Assembly (NCBI GenBank): GCA_036674765.1 | Contig: JARVKI010000025.1 | Span: forward strand, 62,001-126,000 | Direction of reading: 5' to 3' | DNA from: Seiridium cupressi | Taxonomy: Eukaryota; Ascomycota; Sordariomycetes; Amphisphaeriales; Sporocadaceae | DNA length: 64,000 nucleotides | Part shown: positions 46,297 through 57,669 of the stretch, in pieces | Numbering within the stretch: the stretch's first letter is position 1 | Layout of the letters: each line of letters begins with the position of its first letter | Translations under genes and position numbers: made by a program | The notes under the pieces: model-generated | What the model saw: the letters and a program-made list of their open reading frames with translations, nothing else | Told to the model about the DNA's origin: nothing | Databases searched by the model: none

Positions 46297-46700
46297 ATGG
46301 CAACTCAAGTTTCCAAGGCAACATCAACCTGCTGCGGCAAGGCCTCAGGTGGCGAGTGTGTCTGTGGTGAGTCCTCAGTTACCTTCAGCTGATACATATT
46401 CATGATTGACTAACACATCCACCAGCCAAGCAAGCAACATGCTCATGCGGCAAGCAGCCCGCTCTGTCCTGCACATGCCAAAAGGCAGCTGACGAGAACA
46501 CGGTCACGGGCGCCCGATGCTCATGCCGTGCTCGTCCGGCCGGTCAGTGCAATTGCGACAACGCATCCAAGGAGAATGCCGGCGTCAAGGGTGAGGCTTG
46601 TGCCTGTGGTGCCCGACCTGCGGATGCGTGCACGTGCGAGAAATCAGCTGGCACGAGTGGCAACGGCGCAAATGAGATTGATTTCACCACGAAGAAATAG
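46297..46700 (+). CDS. Cysteine-rich metallothionein-like protein
   Basis: Two exons (46297-46366, 46426-46700, intron of 59 nt) join into 114 residues. It has 16 Cys: one CC pair then seven CxC pairs (CVC, CSC, CTC, CSC, CNC, CAC, CTC) spaced along the chain in repeated units such as CSCGKQPALSCTC and CSCRARPAGQCNC. No aromatic residue occurs until the C-terminal tail NEIDFTTKK. The pattern fits a fungal copper- or zinc-binding metallothionein-like protein that would bind metal as thiolate clusters in the cytosol. It is longer than the classic 25-60 residue fungal metallothioneins. A signal peptide is absent. Metal and physiological role are inferred from composition. Confidence 0.8.
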
Positions 46701-47877
46701 ATCGCATGGATTCTTAGATCGAATGAGAAACCATTGACTCATAATGCTTGGGATTGTCTGGGCGGCATGAAGGAGTTCGGGCGTTATTCAGGCGAGGGCT
46801 TGTAGGTGGCCGTGCTAACTACATGTAGGCCAGGCAGACAGGCAGGATTTGCATGGTATGGCGTTTGCATTCATAGTGGTGCCATCGGACTTGAAGAAAA
46901 GGAGTTTATTGCCCATTAATATGACCCTTTGAGATTGTTCAATACTTCTTGATTCATTTTGTGAGCTGATACTCACCGAATGTTGTCGACAAACCTTGTT
47001 ACACATTGATAGGCGAAGGGATGAAAGCAGTACAACTGGTCGTCCTCTTGGTCAGCAATACCCAATTAGCCCTAACGGTAGTGGTGAGATCAACTGGCGG
47101 TTGTGCAAGAGCCCTACGTATTAATTATACTCGTAATTCGATGGAATGATGTCAAACAATATGACTGGTGGTTTCTTCTCATCTCGGCTTCCCATGTTAA
47201 TTTGACGGTTCATTCTTGGGCTTGCTGGAGGGGGTCTGACTGGGAAGAGCTATGGTGGGGCGATGCAGACTTGAGCTCCTGGCTCTCAGTGCTCCAGGGC
47301 TGCTCCAAGGCTGGCTTTGTCATTCTGGTCCCGCTAGGCCGGAAGCTCTAGCCCGATCCACTGAATCTGGTTGCGAACAAGCCACACCGAGCAGGGATTC
47401 AGTACGTATCCTGTGGCATTCTATTGTTCGGGTCGCATTGGATTGTCCCCGACGAAGTCTATTTGTAGGCACTAAAAATTTCACTGGCGCGTCCTGTCTG
47501 AAAACAGCTCCATCAAAGAAACTCGTATTCGACCTTCTCTTTTTTCCACTTGTTCTCACCTCTCATCAAGTCATTGATCTTGAGCAAGCTGAAGACTCGA
47601 TACCCCCGTGCATCACCACTCCTCCCAAAGCACTTCTTTGCGGATTCGAAGGACACGTCTAGCGACTGCCCCAGGCATCTACCCGACTTTTGCCTGACTC
47701 TTACTCAGCTGCACCCGTCTCTTCAAAACATCGCACATCACACCACAGACGCGTTTTTTGCGCCTGATTCAACACACTTCTAACACCACCCTTCTGAGAG
47801 CCCTTTTTGTCTTCTTGATCCACATCTCTTTGCTCTACATCACAATTCTCCCACGCTTCTCGACAAACGTTGCCTCA
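46701..47877. other. Intergenic with RCC1 leader
   Basis: No supported gene. The last 350 bases are C/T-rich, as in long leaders of fungal housekeeping genes, and precede the RCC1 start. Upstream in-frame codons (from 47758) are not taken as coding. Confidence 0.5.
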
Positions 47878-49803
47878 ATGGCTCCCCGAAAAACCACAGC
47901 CGCGTCGACGGCCGCTTCGGCCAAAGCCTCTAGCACGGCCAAGTCAACCAAATCTGCTGCCGCGACCAAGAAGTCTACAACTGCCGCAAAACCCTCGCGC
48001 ACTCCGAAGGCACCAAAAGTTGATTCAGCCAGCGAGAACTCACAAGAAAGCTCAGAAGAAGCCACCGGCTCTGGCGCGGAAGGTTCAGAAGAGGTAGAAC
48101 CGGTTAAGCCTGCACCGAAGAAGAAGGCTGCGGCCACGAAGAAAGCTCCAGCCGCCAAGAAGGCTGCCACCACCGAGAAGGCCGTGAAGAAGGAACCCGC
48201 AGCTTCAAAAAAGCTGGCTACAAGGCCTAAGGTTGAAGCCGAAGAAGACGAGAAGACTAGCTCAAAGTCCAAGACCAAGAAGCCTGCGGCCGCCTCCAAA
48301 GCCGAAGAGGCAAAGAAGAAGCGCAAGGCTCGTGACGGCGAAGACGATCACAAGCCGGTTGTCAAGCGAGTAAGGACAGCTCCTGTTCCCACTGTTGGAA
48401 AGGCTATCAATGAAGCACCCCAACGCCGGCTGGATATCTTTGTCTTTGGTGAAGGTACTTCAGGAGAGCTTGGTCTTGGCAGCAGAAAATATGATGGCAA
48501 GAAACCGGTTGATGTCAAGCGACCACGCATCAACCACAACCTTACTGCTGGTGACGTTGGTGTTGTCCAGATTGCCTGTGGCGGTATGCACGTCGTTGCC
48601 CTTACCCACGACGACCGTATTCTCACTTGGGGCGTCAATGATGACCGCGCGCTCGGTCGTGACACTACCTGGGCAGGCGGCGTCCGAGACGTAGACGACT
48701 CGGACTCGGATGATGATGACGACGATGACACCGGAATGAACCCCAATGAGAGCACCCCCGGCGAGGTTGACTTCACCGATATCAAGTTGCCCGGGACCCA
48801 GTTCGTTCAGATCGTCGCTACTGATTCTGCCTCCTTCGTCTTGACCGCGGATGGTCGCGTATATGGATGGGGCACATTCCGAGGCTCTGATGGCATCATC
48901 GGGTTTTCAGACGACGTTCGCACTCAGCAAGTACCTATCATGATTGACGGTCTCAAGAACATCACTCGTCTCGCAGCCGGCGCTAACCACGTTCTCGCTC
49001 TTGATCTCGATGGCAAGGTCTTCACGTGGGGCAGCGGTGGGCAGTATCAGCTGGGCCGCAAGGCCATTACGCGTGGCAAAAACAGCGGTCTCAAGCCTGA
49101 ACCCTGCGGAAAGTTCAATAGCAAGCACTATGCTGTCGACATTGCTGCCGGCTCATACCACAGCTTCTACATTGACAACTATGGTGCAGTCTGGGCATGG
49201 GGCCTCAACAACTACTCGCAAACTGGCCACAGCGACGACACTGGCAAAGACGATGCCATGGTCCTTGTTCCCAGGCCCGTTGATGCATTGGATGGGCGAA
49301 AGATTGTTTCAATCGACGGTGGTGAGCACCACTCGGTCGCGGCCACAGCTGCTGGTGAGCTTATTACATGGGGTCGTGTCGACGGTCATCAAGTAGGACA
49401 ACAGACCAGTGTCTACAACGAACACAACACAGTCTTCGACAGCACTGGCAGGCCCCGCATTTTGACAGAGCCAACCGCCATCAGAGGTAAGTCTCACATT
49501 GTTTTACAACCAACGTTCGTGGGCTCGTTGCTAATTACTGCACCAGATATCAAAACGACTTTTGTAGCTGCTGGCACTGATAACAGCTTTGCTCTGACCG
49601 AAGAAGGCTCGGTGTACTCTTGGGGCTTCTCAGCAAACTATCAGACTGGACAAGGTACCACCGATGATATCGAGGTGCCCACAGTCATCAACAACACTGC
49701 CATTCGCGATCGCCACATCACCTGGGCTGGTGCTGGTGGACAATACTCGATACTAGCTGCCTTGCAAGATGAGGTGCCGAATGGCGTCGTGAATGGCCAT
49801 TAG
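47878..49803 (+). CDS. RCC1: RCC1 family Ran nucleotide-exchange factor
   Basis: Two exons (47878-49486, 49547-49803) join into 621 residues. Residues 1 to about 180 are Lys/Ala/Ser-rich with nuclear-signal-like KKKRKA stretches, which probably bind chromatin and importin. The rest forms an RCC1 beta-propeller with recurring blades: GEGTSGELGLGSR, TWGVNDDRALGRD, YGWGTFRGSDGIIGFSDD, TWGSGGQYQLGR, WAWGLNNYSQTGHSDD, TWGRVDGHQVGQQ, and SWGFSANYQTGQG. It would load GTP onto Ran at chromatin, setting nuclear transport direction and spindle assembly. An acidic insert (DSDSDDDDDDDT) lies in blade 2. Fission yeast pim1 and budding yeast SRM1 are orthologues. The 60-nt intron is in phase and free of stops. 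Confidence 0.93.
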   Translation: MAPRKTTAASTAASAKASSTAKSTKSAAATKKSTTAAKPSRTPKAPKVDSASENSQESSEEATGSGAEGSEEVEPVKPAPKKKAAATKKAPAAKKAATTEKAVKKEPAASKKLATRPKVEAEEDEKTSSKSKTKKPAAASKAEEAKKKRKARDGEDDHKPVVKRVRTAPVPTVGKAINEAPQRRLDIFVFGEGTSGELGLGSRKYDGKKPVDVKRPRINHNLTAGDVGVVQIACGGMHVVALTHDDRILTWGVNDDRALGRDTTWAGGVRDVDDSDSDDDDDDDTGMNPNESTPGEVDFTDIKLPGTQFVQIVATDSASFVLTADGRVYGWGTFRGSDGIIGFSDDVRTQQVPIMIDGLKNITRLAAGANHVLALDLDGKVFTWGSGGQYQLGRKAITRGKNSGLKPEPCGKFNSKHYAVDIAAGSYHSFYIDNYGAVWAWGLNNYSQTGHSDDTGKDDAMVLVPRPVDALDGRKIVSIDGGEHHSVAATAAGELITWGRVDGHQVGQQTSVYNEHNTVFDSTGRPRILTEPTAIRGKSHIVLQPTFVGSLLITAPDIKTTFVAAGTDNSFALTEEGSVYSWGFSANYQTGQGTTDDIEVPTVINNTAIRDRHITWAGAGGQYSILAALQDEVPNGVVNGH

Positions 49804-52800
49804 GTCATGCTTGATATCTCCATGCTCAAAGCTCAGTCGCCTTGCAAGGCCGTATTATCGGGAGACTAGGGGTGATTGTACTATCTATATGATCTATGAT
49901 CTCATGCGTCTTCATTCATGCGTAGATAGACGTTTGGAGGGATGAGGGTTTTTGAAGAAGGCAGGATCAACGAAATAAAGTTCCGCAGTCGTTGAAAGGT
50001 CGTTCTTGGAGGGCATCAGGTCATGCACCCGCATTCATCTTGGAGGACAAGGAGGGGCAATTCCGTGTGGCTAAATTTAGCGTAGCAATATCTCTTGTAA
50101 TTGCATGCAAGCACCTCTGGGTCTTGACATGACCTCGTTACTCGAAGTTGACAGTGTTTCTTTTGATGCCCTTTTCCCGACGAAAGTCCTTGAATGAAGT
50201 CACAGCGTTGCGAAACGTAGATAGTCAGAGCAATACCTCAAACCCATATCCGCGACAAGAAATGAGAAACGTCGAGGCATTCCTTGCAAGCTCAAAACCA
50301 GTTGATCGTGATTAGTAATAACAGTACGGTCCGCCTCTGATGTCTTTCTTTCCGTGACATCGAGTCGTAGGAGGGCGGAGCAAAGGTTTTCGGTGATCAG
50401 ATACCGCAGTTCAAACTAGCTATACCTATGTACCTAGTCTTGCCAGGAGGGCTATGCTGCGCGGGTCACGATAAGCACGGGTCGAAGCATGAGGCACTCG
50501 AAAACCTGTTCTTTTGTTTCCCTTTTGCCAAGTCCTCTCTAGCCTTGCGCTAGACGGGTTGTGCTCTAAATGTCCGCACCACGTAATGAAACCCTTACAG
50601 GACACGATGAAAAATTTCGATTTTTTTTTTCTTTCCTTAGTTTATGGGTGATCCCCCTTGACGCAGGGATGACAGGCAGGCAGGGATCAGCGGCTTGGTT
50701 GGTATCTCTTACTTGGCCGGGGGAGGGGCCCGCGGATCAGATCTAATGTGCGTCAAGGCCCGTCCGAGCGCGGGTGATTACATTGGTTTTGCTATATTGG
50801 CACTGATCTTCGGATCTCGGAAACTTCTTGTCATGCTTGCCCCATGCCCATGGCGACTCTAGGTACACCCTGATGTATCGTATGGCTCTCTGTCAGCTGG
50901 TTTCAGTACCTTCAAATGGTCCCACGTGGAAAAGACTGCACTCTATGCTTCATCGAACCCGGAATGCTTGGGAAAAAAAAGCGGCGACTGACGCTACAGA
51001 AAAAGCTTACGCTCAACAAGATTGGGAAATGCCCGCCTTGCTCCGGGGGGTGATCATGTCTCGTGCGACAGGAAGGAACATTATTTTTGAGGGGTCGTAC
51101 GTACATGTACCCATGTACTCGATGAGCACACGCCAGGAACGATTCTTTAAATACTTGCATGGGTAGGCAGCCGGCAGGCATGGGTTTTTTGGCACGAGTT
51201 AGAAGACACTTGTTTTCGGTGGACATTTAGGTTCTTTGATCAGCAAACCTGACATGAAGACGATGGAACGACGGAAAATCTCGTCTGAAAATGACAAGTG
51301 GGCCGTGGAACTCACCCGAGATGATGGACGTTCCGGGGCATCTGAAGTTGGAGCCCCGGGGCGGGAATGGGGAGCTGAATTGGACAAGGCGCGGTTGGGC
51401 GTATCCATCCCTCCTGGCGTCGAAGTCTTCTAGAAATCTGTAGTGGCCGGCACGGCTTGCGTGCAGAATGCAGGTGCCCCTAGTCGTAATTGCTTTGTAC
51501 TGTGTTCGTCAGGACGGGCTAGTCAGAGTCCCTCTATGGACGCTACCGTAGACCTCTGAGAGCTGTTGGGGCAAGCAGATACTGTACCCCAGCGGTTCTG
51601 TCAAAAAGGGCCTCAGGCGACGTATCCACAATGGTCGGCGTTCGACATGGCGGTCAAAGGAACTTGGGGTACGGGTAGGGCATAGGAGGGGCTTGAGAGA
51701 AACACGCGTCGCTAGGCTGTACGTAAGGCCACTGCATTGTAATTCTCGAGGCAGAGCTGCACGCGCTGGCGCTGGAGGGCGAGTGATCGCTCGCCTTACG
51801 TCAATTTGTGGGTACCCAATAAGGTCGGGGGCCATGCCGCTTCCGGTCTAGAACTTACGCTACAGCAACGATGCGCCCAAGTCGTCGGGTTGCTAGTCTT
51901 CCTCGGGGATTTAACAAGCCGGCTTTGGACGGGACGGCCGAATTCAATTAACCTTTGTTTCCTTGGCTTCCAGGCAGTGACAAGCCCACATGGATGCGAT
52001 CGCGATAATCCGACCACTGACAAGCCGTGGGCAGAAAGTCTATTCCTCATCGCCGTTGCTGGACTCTACGGTCTTCATCTGGGCGACAGCTTGGGCCCTT
52101 GGTCAGCTGCCCCTCGGCTTGCCTGTATCCTTTGTTCCTGCAGAGCGTTGTACGCCGCAGGCTGTGGGTCTGCATTTGACGCGCAGATGCATGCAAGACT
52201 TGAGCAGCAGATTGCAGCATGCTTAGCAGAAAGCGTGCCTGTAGTTGCAGTAGATGTCGTTTGCAGGAACTTTAATTCATTGGCTCTGCGATTTTAGAGC
52301 AGCCATTGATGGCGTTCTCATAGGGTATATCGCCCAATGTCTGCTCAACCGAACAACTCGGTGAGACGATGGCCGACGGCAGTGCTGTGTCGTCAACTGC
52401 GGGATTGATCTTGCGTCAGGGCCCTGCCAGCGCAAGGACGGAATGACCTCCGTCATTCTCAGCCTGGACATCCGGACTCTCGTAAGGGGAAGGGGGATCC
52501 CTGGGTTTTTCCATTACGTGCTGTTTCACGCCGCTCATTCGCTGGAGCACCTGCTGGTACGTAGGTTTGAGCCTCAACTAAGCTCAAAGCAGTCGCCGTG
52601 GCACTGAAAACAACCTTTCCATCTCGTGTTTTCAGTCTCCTGCGTAGTCAGTGCCCCTAGGAGCAAATGGGACGGATTCATTAGCGAGACCCTGGAGGCA
52701 GCCCCTCGTCCTCGCGCTAATTTATCGACTATGGCAGCCCGCCCGGCTGCTGTGAGGAAGTGGATTTTGCTCCACCTGAAGCCGGTATTTGTGCCGGAAT

Positions 52801-54222
52801 GTCTCCACTGTTTTATCTCCACTCTCTCGTCTTTCGATCAGTGATTGCCCAGCGCGCAAGACGGAAAATGGCCTCGAGAAACCTCGAGCCATCCTCCTAT
52901 CAATGGTCGCACAATCCACTGGGGCATGGTCTCGCCTCCGAGGCTGGTGAGAACTCACAATTGCATACCATCATCGCTGTCACAGCAAAATCGTGTCGCT
53001 CAAGCTTTTCGAATCAAGCAACGTACATACTAACTAGTGTAACCTACCTCAAGGCCTGGTGAGGCTTGGTCCACCATCCCCAGCGGCGTACCAAGTGCTT
53101 AGCTCTATGCATGAGAGGTACCAGCCGTCAGAGCTTGCAAGCCCCATCGTCCAAGACTGTGCCCCTATGTTACTTGATTGTCTCATGAGCGAATTGACAA
53201 CATTGTGTGGATTGCCAAAGGGTTCTGGACAGCGGCAGCCGCTGGCATCATGTCCCCTTCAAGCACCGCGTGAGCCATGAGCTAGAATGCGGTCCAATAC
53301 CCGACAACTGATGCAGCCAGACCCTTGCCTGGACAAGAACTGATAATGGACGGTGCGAAATCAGTAGCGCATTGGGACTACAGCCTTGTACTGGAACCCG
53401 CCCACCATGGGCATTCGAGTGCTACCATGAATAACAGGCCCTGGGGCACCACTCCGAGTGAGAGTAGTGGTTGCTCTACTCCGAGCGCTGGTGGAGAGAA
53501 GCAGATATCCAGTGGTGCTGTTGTCGCCATGGGTGATCCTTCTCCCATAATCTTGTCAGTCCCATGCTTGAGATGATCTTCGGCCGAGAAGGACCCCCCC
53601 CCCAAAAAAAAAAAAAAAAAACGAGTAGTGAGCTCATCCCAGCAGAAAAAGGGCCCCAAACACACGACATGCCCCGCTGAGCTACCTAGTGGTGAGCGTG
53701 GATTTGAGTCTCCGGACGGGGGATGACACGCCCCTTGCCCCAAGTCTAGTTCCTGACGCCTCTTCTGTGATTCGCCAGTCAAACCACCAAGCCCGTCTCC
53801 CTTCTGCGTCAGGCCTATTACTCTCGTTCATAAACCAAACGATTTGGATGAGGACATTTTTCGATGTATTTAGACGGCCCAACCGACCCTCTCGTCCCTC
53901 CCAAACCACATCCCATCTTATCCCATCCTACCTTACTCCAGAATTCACCATCAATAAGCCACGGACGACTTACAACACCTAGCTGGGGACATTACACCTG
54001 CTCCCCCAGCGAAGTGTTGTAGTCAAAGATTATCAGATCAGTAAGTATTCTCTTTGCGGAGGTGGCATGGGCTGTCTGTTAACAACAGCGTTACCAGAGA
54101 ACTGTTTTACTCCAACCACCCATGCCTATGGAACTTCAGCACGGCATAGCCACTGTTACACCTTGACGAGACCCGAACTGACCCGGAAAATTTCATGCCT
54201 GACTTCATCCTTGGAGAATAAG
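49804..54222. other. Gene-poor region, 4.4 kb
   Basis: No gene is supported. The longest frame (163 codons, 51806-52297) overlaps minus-strand frames of similar length and has no family look. The region contains a 10-base T-run at 50631 and a C10-A18 run at 53594-53621. No coding fragments or clear transposon ends were recognised. Confidence 0.45.
53594..53621. repeat. C10-A18 homopolymer junction
   Basis: Ten C are followed directly by eighteen A on the plus strand. No gene or element end was recognised around it. Exact lengths of such runs are unreliable in assemblies. Confidence 0.75.
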
Positions 54223-55128
54223 ATGTCACGGTCGAGCCCCCCAGACGGAACGGCCGTGGTTCGCATCGAACCCTACAATGGATTCAACGGTTCAGACACG
54301 CTCAATTTCTATGATCAGCAACCTGGACATGACTACTCGTTTTACGACAACGGTACCGGCATTTTCGCTGAGACAAGTACGGGACTTGGTCATGGCTACT
54401 GCGACATGAGAGCTCACGGATTTGTCCCCACCGACTATTATCTTCAGGGTGACACCGTGCCTGATGCGAGCATTGCTATACCACAACAGTTCTTATCCGG
54501 TTATTCGGCTCCTCTCAATAATCTCTACTCACCAGCCTCACCGAACGCCTATCAGACGAGTGCAGCCTCTAGTCGACGACACTCGCTGGAGTCATCCCCG
54601 CCGCCTCTGTTGAGTCGTCAAGCTTCAAGTCCTGCCACACTTGCTCCCGCTACACCTCAGCAGTAAGTTATGACCAACACTTATTCCTCTTACTTGACAA
54701 CTTACTTACTCACCCACCTCAGGTCACCAGGGTCAACTTCCTTCACGCCGTCGCCTGTTTCGAGCCCCCAAAGTGGTCCAAGGCCAAGAAACTTCCCGTG
54801 CCGTCATTGCTCCATGGTGAAAAAGGATATGAAGTCCCGTGACCGTCATGAGATGGAGACCCACGTACGTCCCCTACCGAATCAGAAACTACGAGGCTGG
54901 TTCCGGTGCGCCTGTGACAAGTCCTTCTGTCACTATCGCAAGTCGAACTACACCAGGCATATCAAGAACTGCAAGCAAAACAAGTGGATCCATCCGACGT
55001 TCGTCTGCCAGTGCTCGCATGAGGACGTCGACAAGGCCGCTCACGAGACCCACTACATGGTGTGCCGAGAGGGTCGAGGACGTGTTGGCCGTCCCATACG
55101 GGCTGCGAATGTGGTTCCTACCTATTGA
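54223..55128 (+). CDS. Zinc-finger protein, putative transcription factor
   Basis: Two exons (54223-54662, 54723-55128, intron of 60 nt) join into 281 residues from the start MSRSSPPDGTAVVRIEPYNG. The frame is open upstream to an ATG at 54067, which would give 333 residues. The N-terminal 170 residues are Ser/Pro/Tyr-rich and disordered, as in activation domains. The C-terminal 110 residues hold one C2H2-like finger (FPCRHCSMVKKDMKSRDRHE then METH) and two Cys/His-rich units (FRCACDKSFCHYRKSNYTRH and FVCQCSHEDVDKAAHETH). These look like degenerate tandem fingers that could bind DNA. The target is unknown. The gene is intact. Confidence 0.75.
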
Positions 55129-56575
55129 TCAGACCTGCTTACTAGGACGCGGCAGTATGCACTCTCCATTATTCCTATAATCCCCACGGTCCTTCAACAG
55201 CATTACTCGTTTATCCTTGCCGACTCTCCGTGTCTCTTTTGTTTTTTCACGCTCATTATGCCGGTTACCTTTTATATGTTTTACGAAGCCATGACTTCGA
55301 TTACGCTCATTACGAGATCATGTCTCTTATGTCAAGTTTCGGTCGCTCGTCGTCGGGTGAAGGGGAGATGTAGTAGTAGTGTTTGAATCATGGTCGACGA
55401 CACTATTGCGAACTTCCAGTGATCTTGACGTTATCGATTGGGGAGGCGGAGGGTCGGGTGGATTGATTGATAATGTCTATATTGTTACGCGCTCAAACTA
55501 TATACGGCTAATTGATTGTCCATTAGCCTACTGTCAGGAACGAGATGGTATGATGTGCCATGAACTCGGCATTGATCAATGACCCGTATGTGGCCGCATC
55601 CGAATGTTACCTGGCCAATTGAAACTATCGTGCTGCAATTCATCGACATGATTCGCAGCCGTGATTTAGCTCGGCTTGGTACGGTCACCATCACTGGGCA
55701 GTCTGTGACTACACTACGTTGTATGGTCGAACTATGCTTGAACGTCTTGTGGGACCGTGATTAGAACGAAGACGTGGTTGAAAGCACTCTTGGGATGATT
55801 CAGTCCCGAAGAAAACGAGCATCGATGCGAAAGAACAAGACTTTACGAGCATTCCCACTAGCAATGTGCATTGCGATCTCCTCTTATACTGAGCGCTTTT
55901 CGGAGACATGGTTCACTTTTCAGCTGCGGCTGTAAACGATACCCCCATGACCCCCAGCCTCCAGAGTTCAGCCATGTATTCATAGGACAAGGTTTTACGC
56001 CCCCAAATCCCCTCTCGGAGCACGACATGGCACCCAGTTTTCGTGCTTTCATTAGCGCCCGCCTTCACCCGCTTATCGTCGCAGCCAGAAACCGTGCAGT
56101 CATGAGAGGTGCAGAAGCTGAAAATTCGAGGTTCTTTATTCAGGCGCTGCTATTGGTGGGTCCTCACCCCTCGTTGCGCTAGACCTCCGGGGGACCCATC
56201 CCTTGGTCTCCAGTATGGTCGCCCCTGTCCAATGAGACAAGCCTGAGGCCCTTTATGGTCGCAGCCATTTGCTACCCACACTTTTTGCCCGACGTAGTAA
56301 GGGCCACAGGATCATATATGGTTGCAAAGTTCCACCCAAGGGCATGACTGTATGCTAAGAAAGGCTATACGACTCGAGGGAGTGTTTGATGTTCGACATA
56401 GTTACTCCTCTGTTTTTTCAGCTGAACGCTCGATGATGTGAGGGGGGAGGTTGTGACGGGGAGAGAATACTTCTCCCCTCCTCCTCCTTCTCCCTTCCTC
56501 CCTTCTCTTTCTTTCCCTCTCCACTCTCCAACGTTAATCATGCTTTCTAGAGCCCTCCATAGAACACTCTGATCA
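55129..56575. other. Intergenic, 1.4 kb
   Basis: No supported gene. A C/T-rich leader-like stretch (56460-56530) precedes the next gene. Imperfect GGTCGCAGCCA-like motifs recur around 56085-56320. Confidence 0.5.
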
Positions 56576-57265
56576 ATGGCGCCGATCAGAAGAGTTCAGA
56601 CAAGATGTCCACACATGCGCCCAGCAGCTGCTGCAGGCTGCAATGACGAGGAATCATCATCATTATCCGCAGCAGCATCAACAACCTATACGTTAAAGCT
56701 CCCGTACACGTCGTACCGGGGAGCGTTCATCGGGGACCACTACAGGCTGCAGCAGCTGCGGCTGCAGACCGAGTTCCTGGACATCTTCTCCGTCGTGTGC
56801 CTGTGCGGGCGCGTCTTCGAGGCGCAGGCCTTCTCGCTGTCGTGCCCCTGCCGGAAGCTGCTCGAGTCGCGCCGGCGCCGGATGAAGCGCATCTACCGCT
56901 CCGACAACTTTGTCGACGTCTTTGAGCAGTCCGGCAAGCGCTTCCTGGTCACCAAGGTCGACAGGACCGAGAAGGAGTGGCGCGACGTGTGCGAGCAGGT
57001 CACCCACAGAGAGGAGGATTTCGCCTCAGGCCTACCAGCCAGGTTGATAGGTTTTGGAGCGTGCTGTGGTGTTGATGACCGCGTGCGGAAGGCGATACAG
57101 GATGTGAGTCTTTCACATATTGACGTAGTCTTGGCACACAAGGGCTGACTGACATGGGTCAAGGTGTATGGCCCCTGCGACATGGGCGAGTCTGCTGAGC
57201 AGGACTCCTCTTACGTGGGTCCCACCACTTATGCAGGCGCCCTGAGGAAGGGACTGAGTAAATGA
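56576..57265 (+). CDS. Hypothetical protein with CxC motifs
   Basis: Two exons (56576-57103, 57164-57265) join into 209 residues; the 60-nt intron has a GTGAGT donor, a CTGAC branch and an AAG acceptor. Without splicing the frame ends 15 codons into the intron. The central part is GC-rich and coding-like, with VCLCGRVFEAQAFSLSCPC, a pair of CxC motifs that may bind metal, followed by a basic stretch ESRRRRMKRIYRSDNF. No family is recognised and no signal peptide is seen. Strong GC3 bias compared with the flanks supports translation. Confidence 0.5.
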
Positions 57266-57669
57266 ACCCACACGGGAACTGGGGGGATTTTGATGTGACC
57301 ATGAAACCTATTGGCAATACCCGTTGGGGAGGACATACACGCTTCATGTTCTTAGTCTATGACTACAATTTCTATTTCCTTCTTCCTTGCGAACAGTTTG
57401 AGAGATACTAGTTTTTATGGCTGTTTAAACTTGTTCTGTTATTCCAGTCTACTCTAAGTATGTAGCTCAATGCAATCAAATCTAACGAAAGCTCTATAGA
57501 GCTCACTAGCACGTCTACAAGACATGCTGAATAATGTAGGAATTAAGGTAAGAACTCCCGAGACGCTCATCAGATCTCAAAGGGAGGTTTTATGACTCAT
57601 GGACCTCACTTTCTGCAGTGGGAAACAAAACATTCAAGGCCGAGATTTCGAAGCCAGTTGACCATCCAA
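57266..57669. other. Intergenic (convergent)
   Basis: Short AT-rich spacer between convergent genes; nothing recognised. Confidence 0.5.

Noticed and set aside
51806..52297. 163-codon plus-strand frame in the gene-poor region
   Set aside because: Overlapping frames on both strands are similarly long, as expected in GC-richer DNA, and no family or splice structure supports it.
53640..53710. tRNA-like string on the minus strand (GTAGCTCAGCGGGGC)
   Set aside because: No acceptor stem pairs with it, no anticodon or T arm follows in the right order, so a tRNA gene is not supported.
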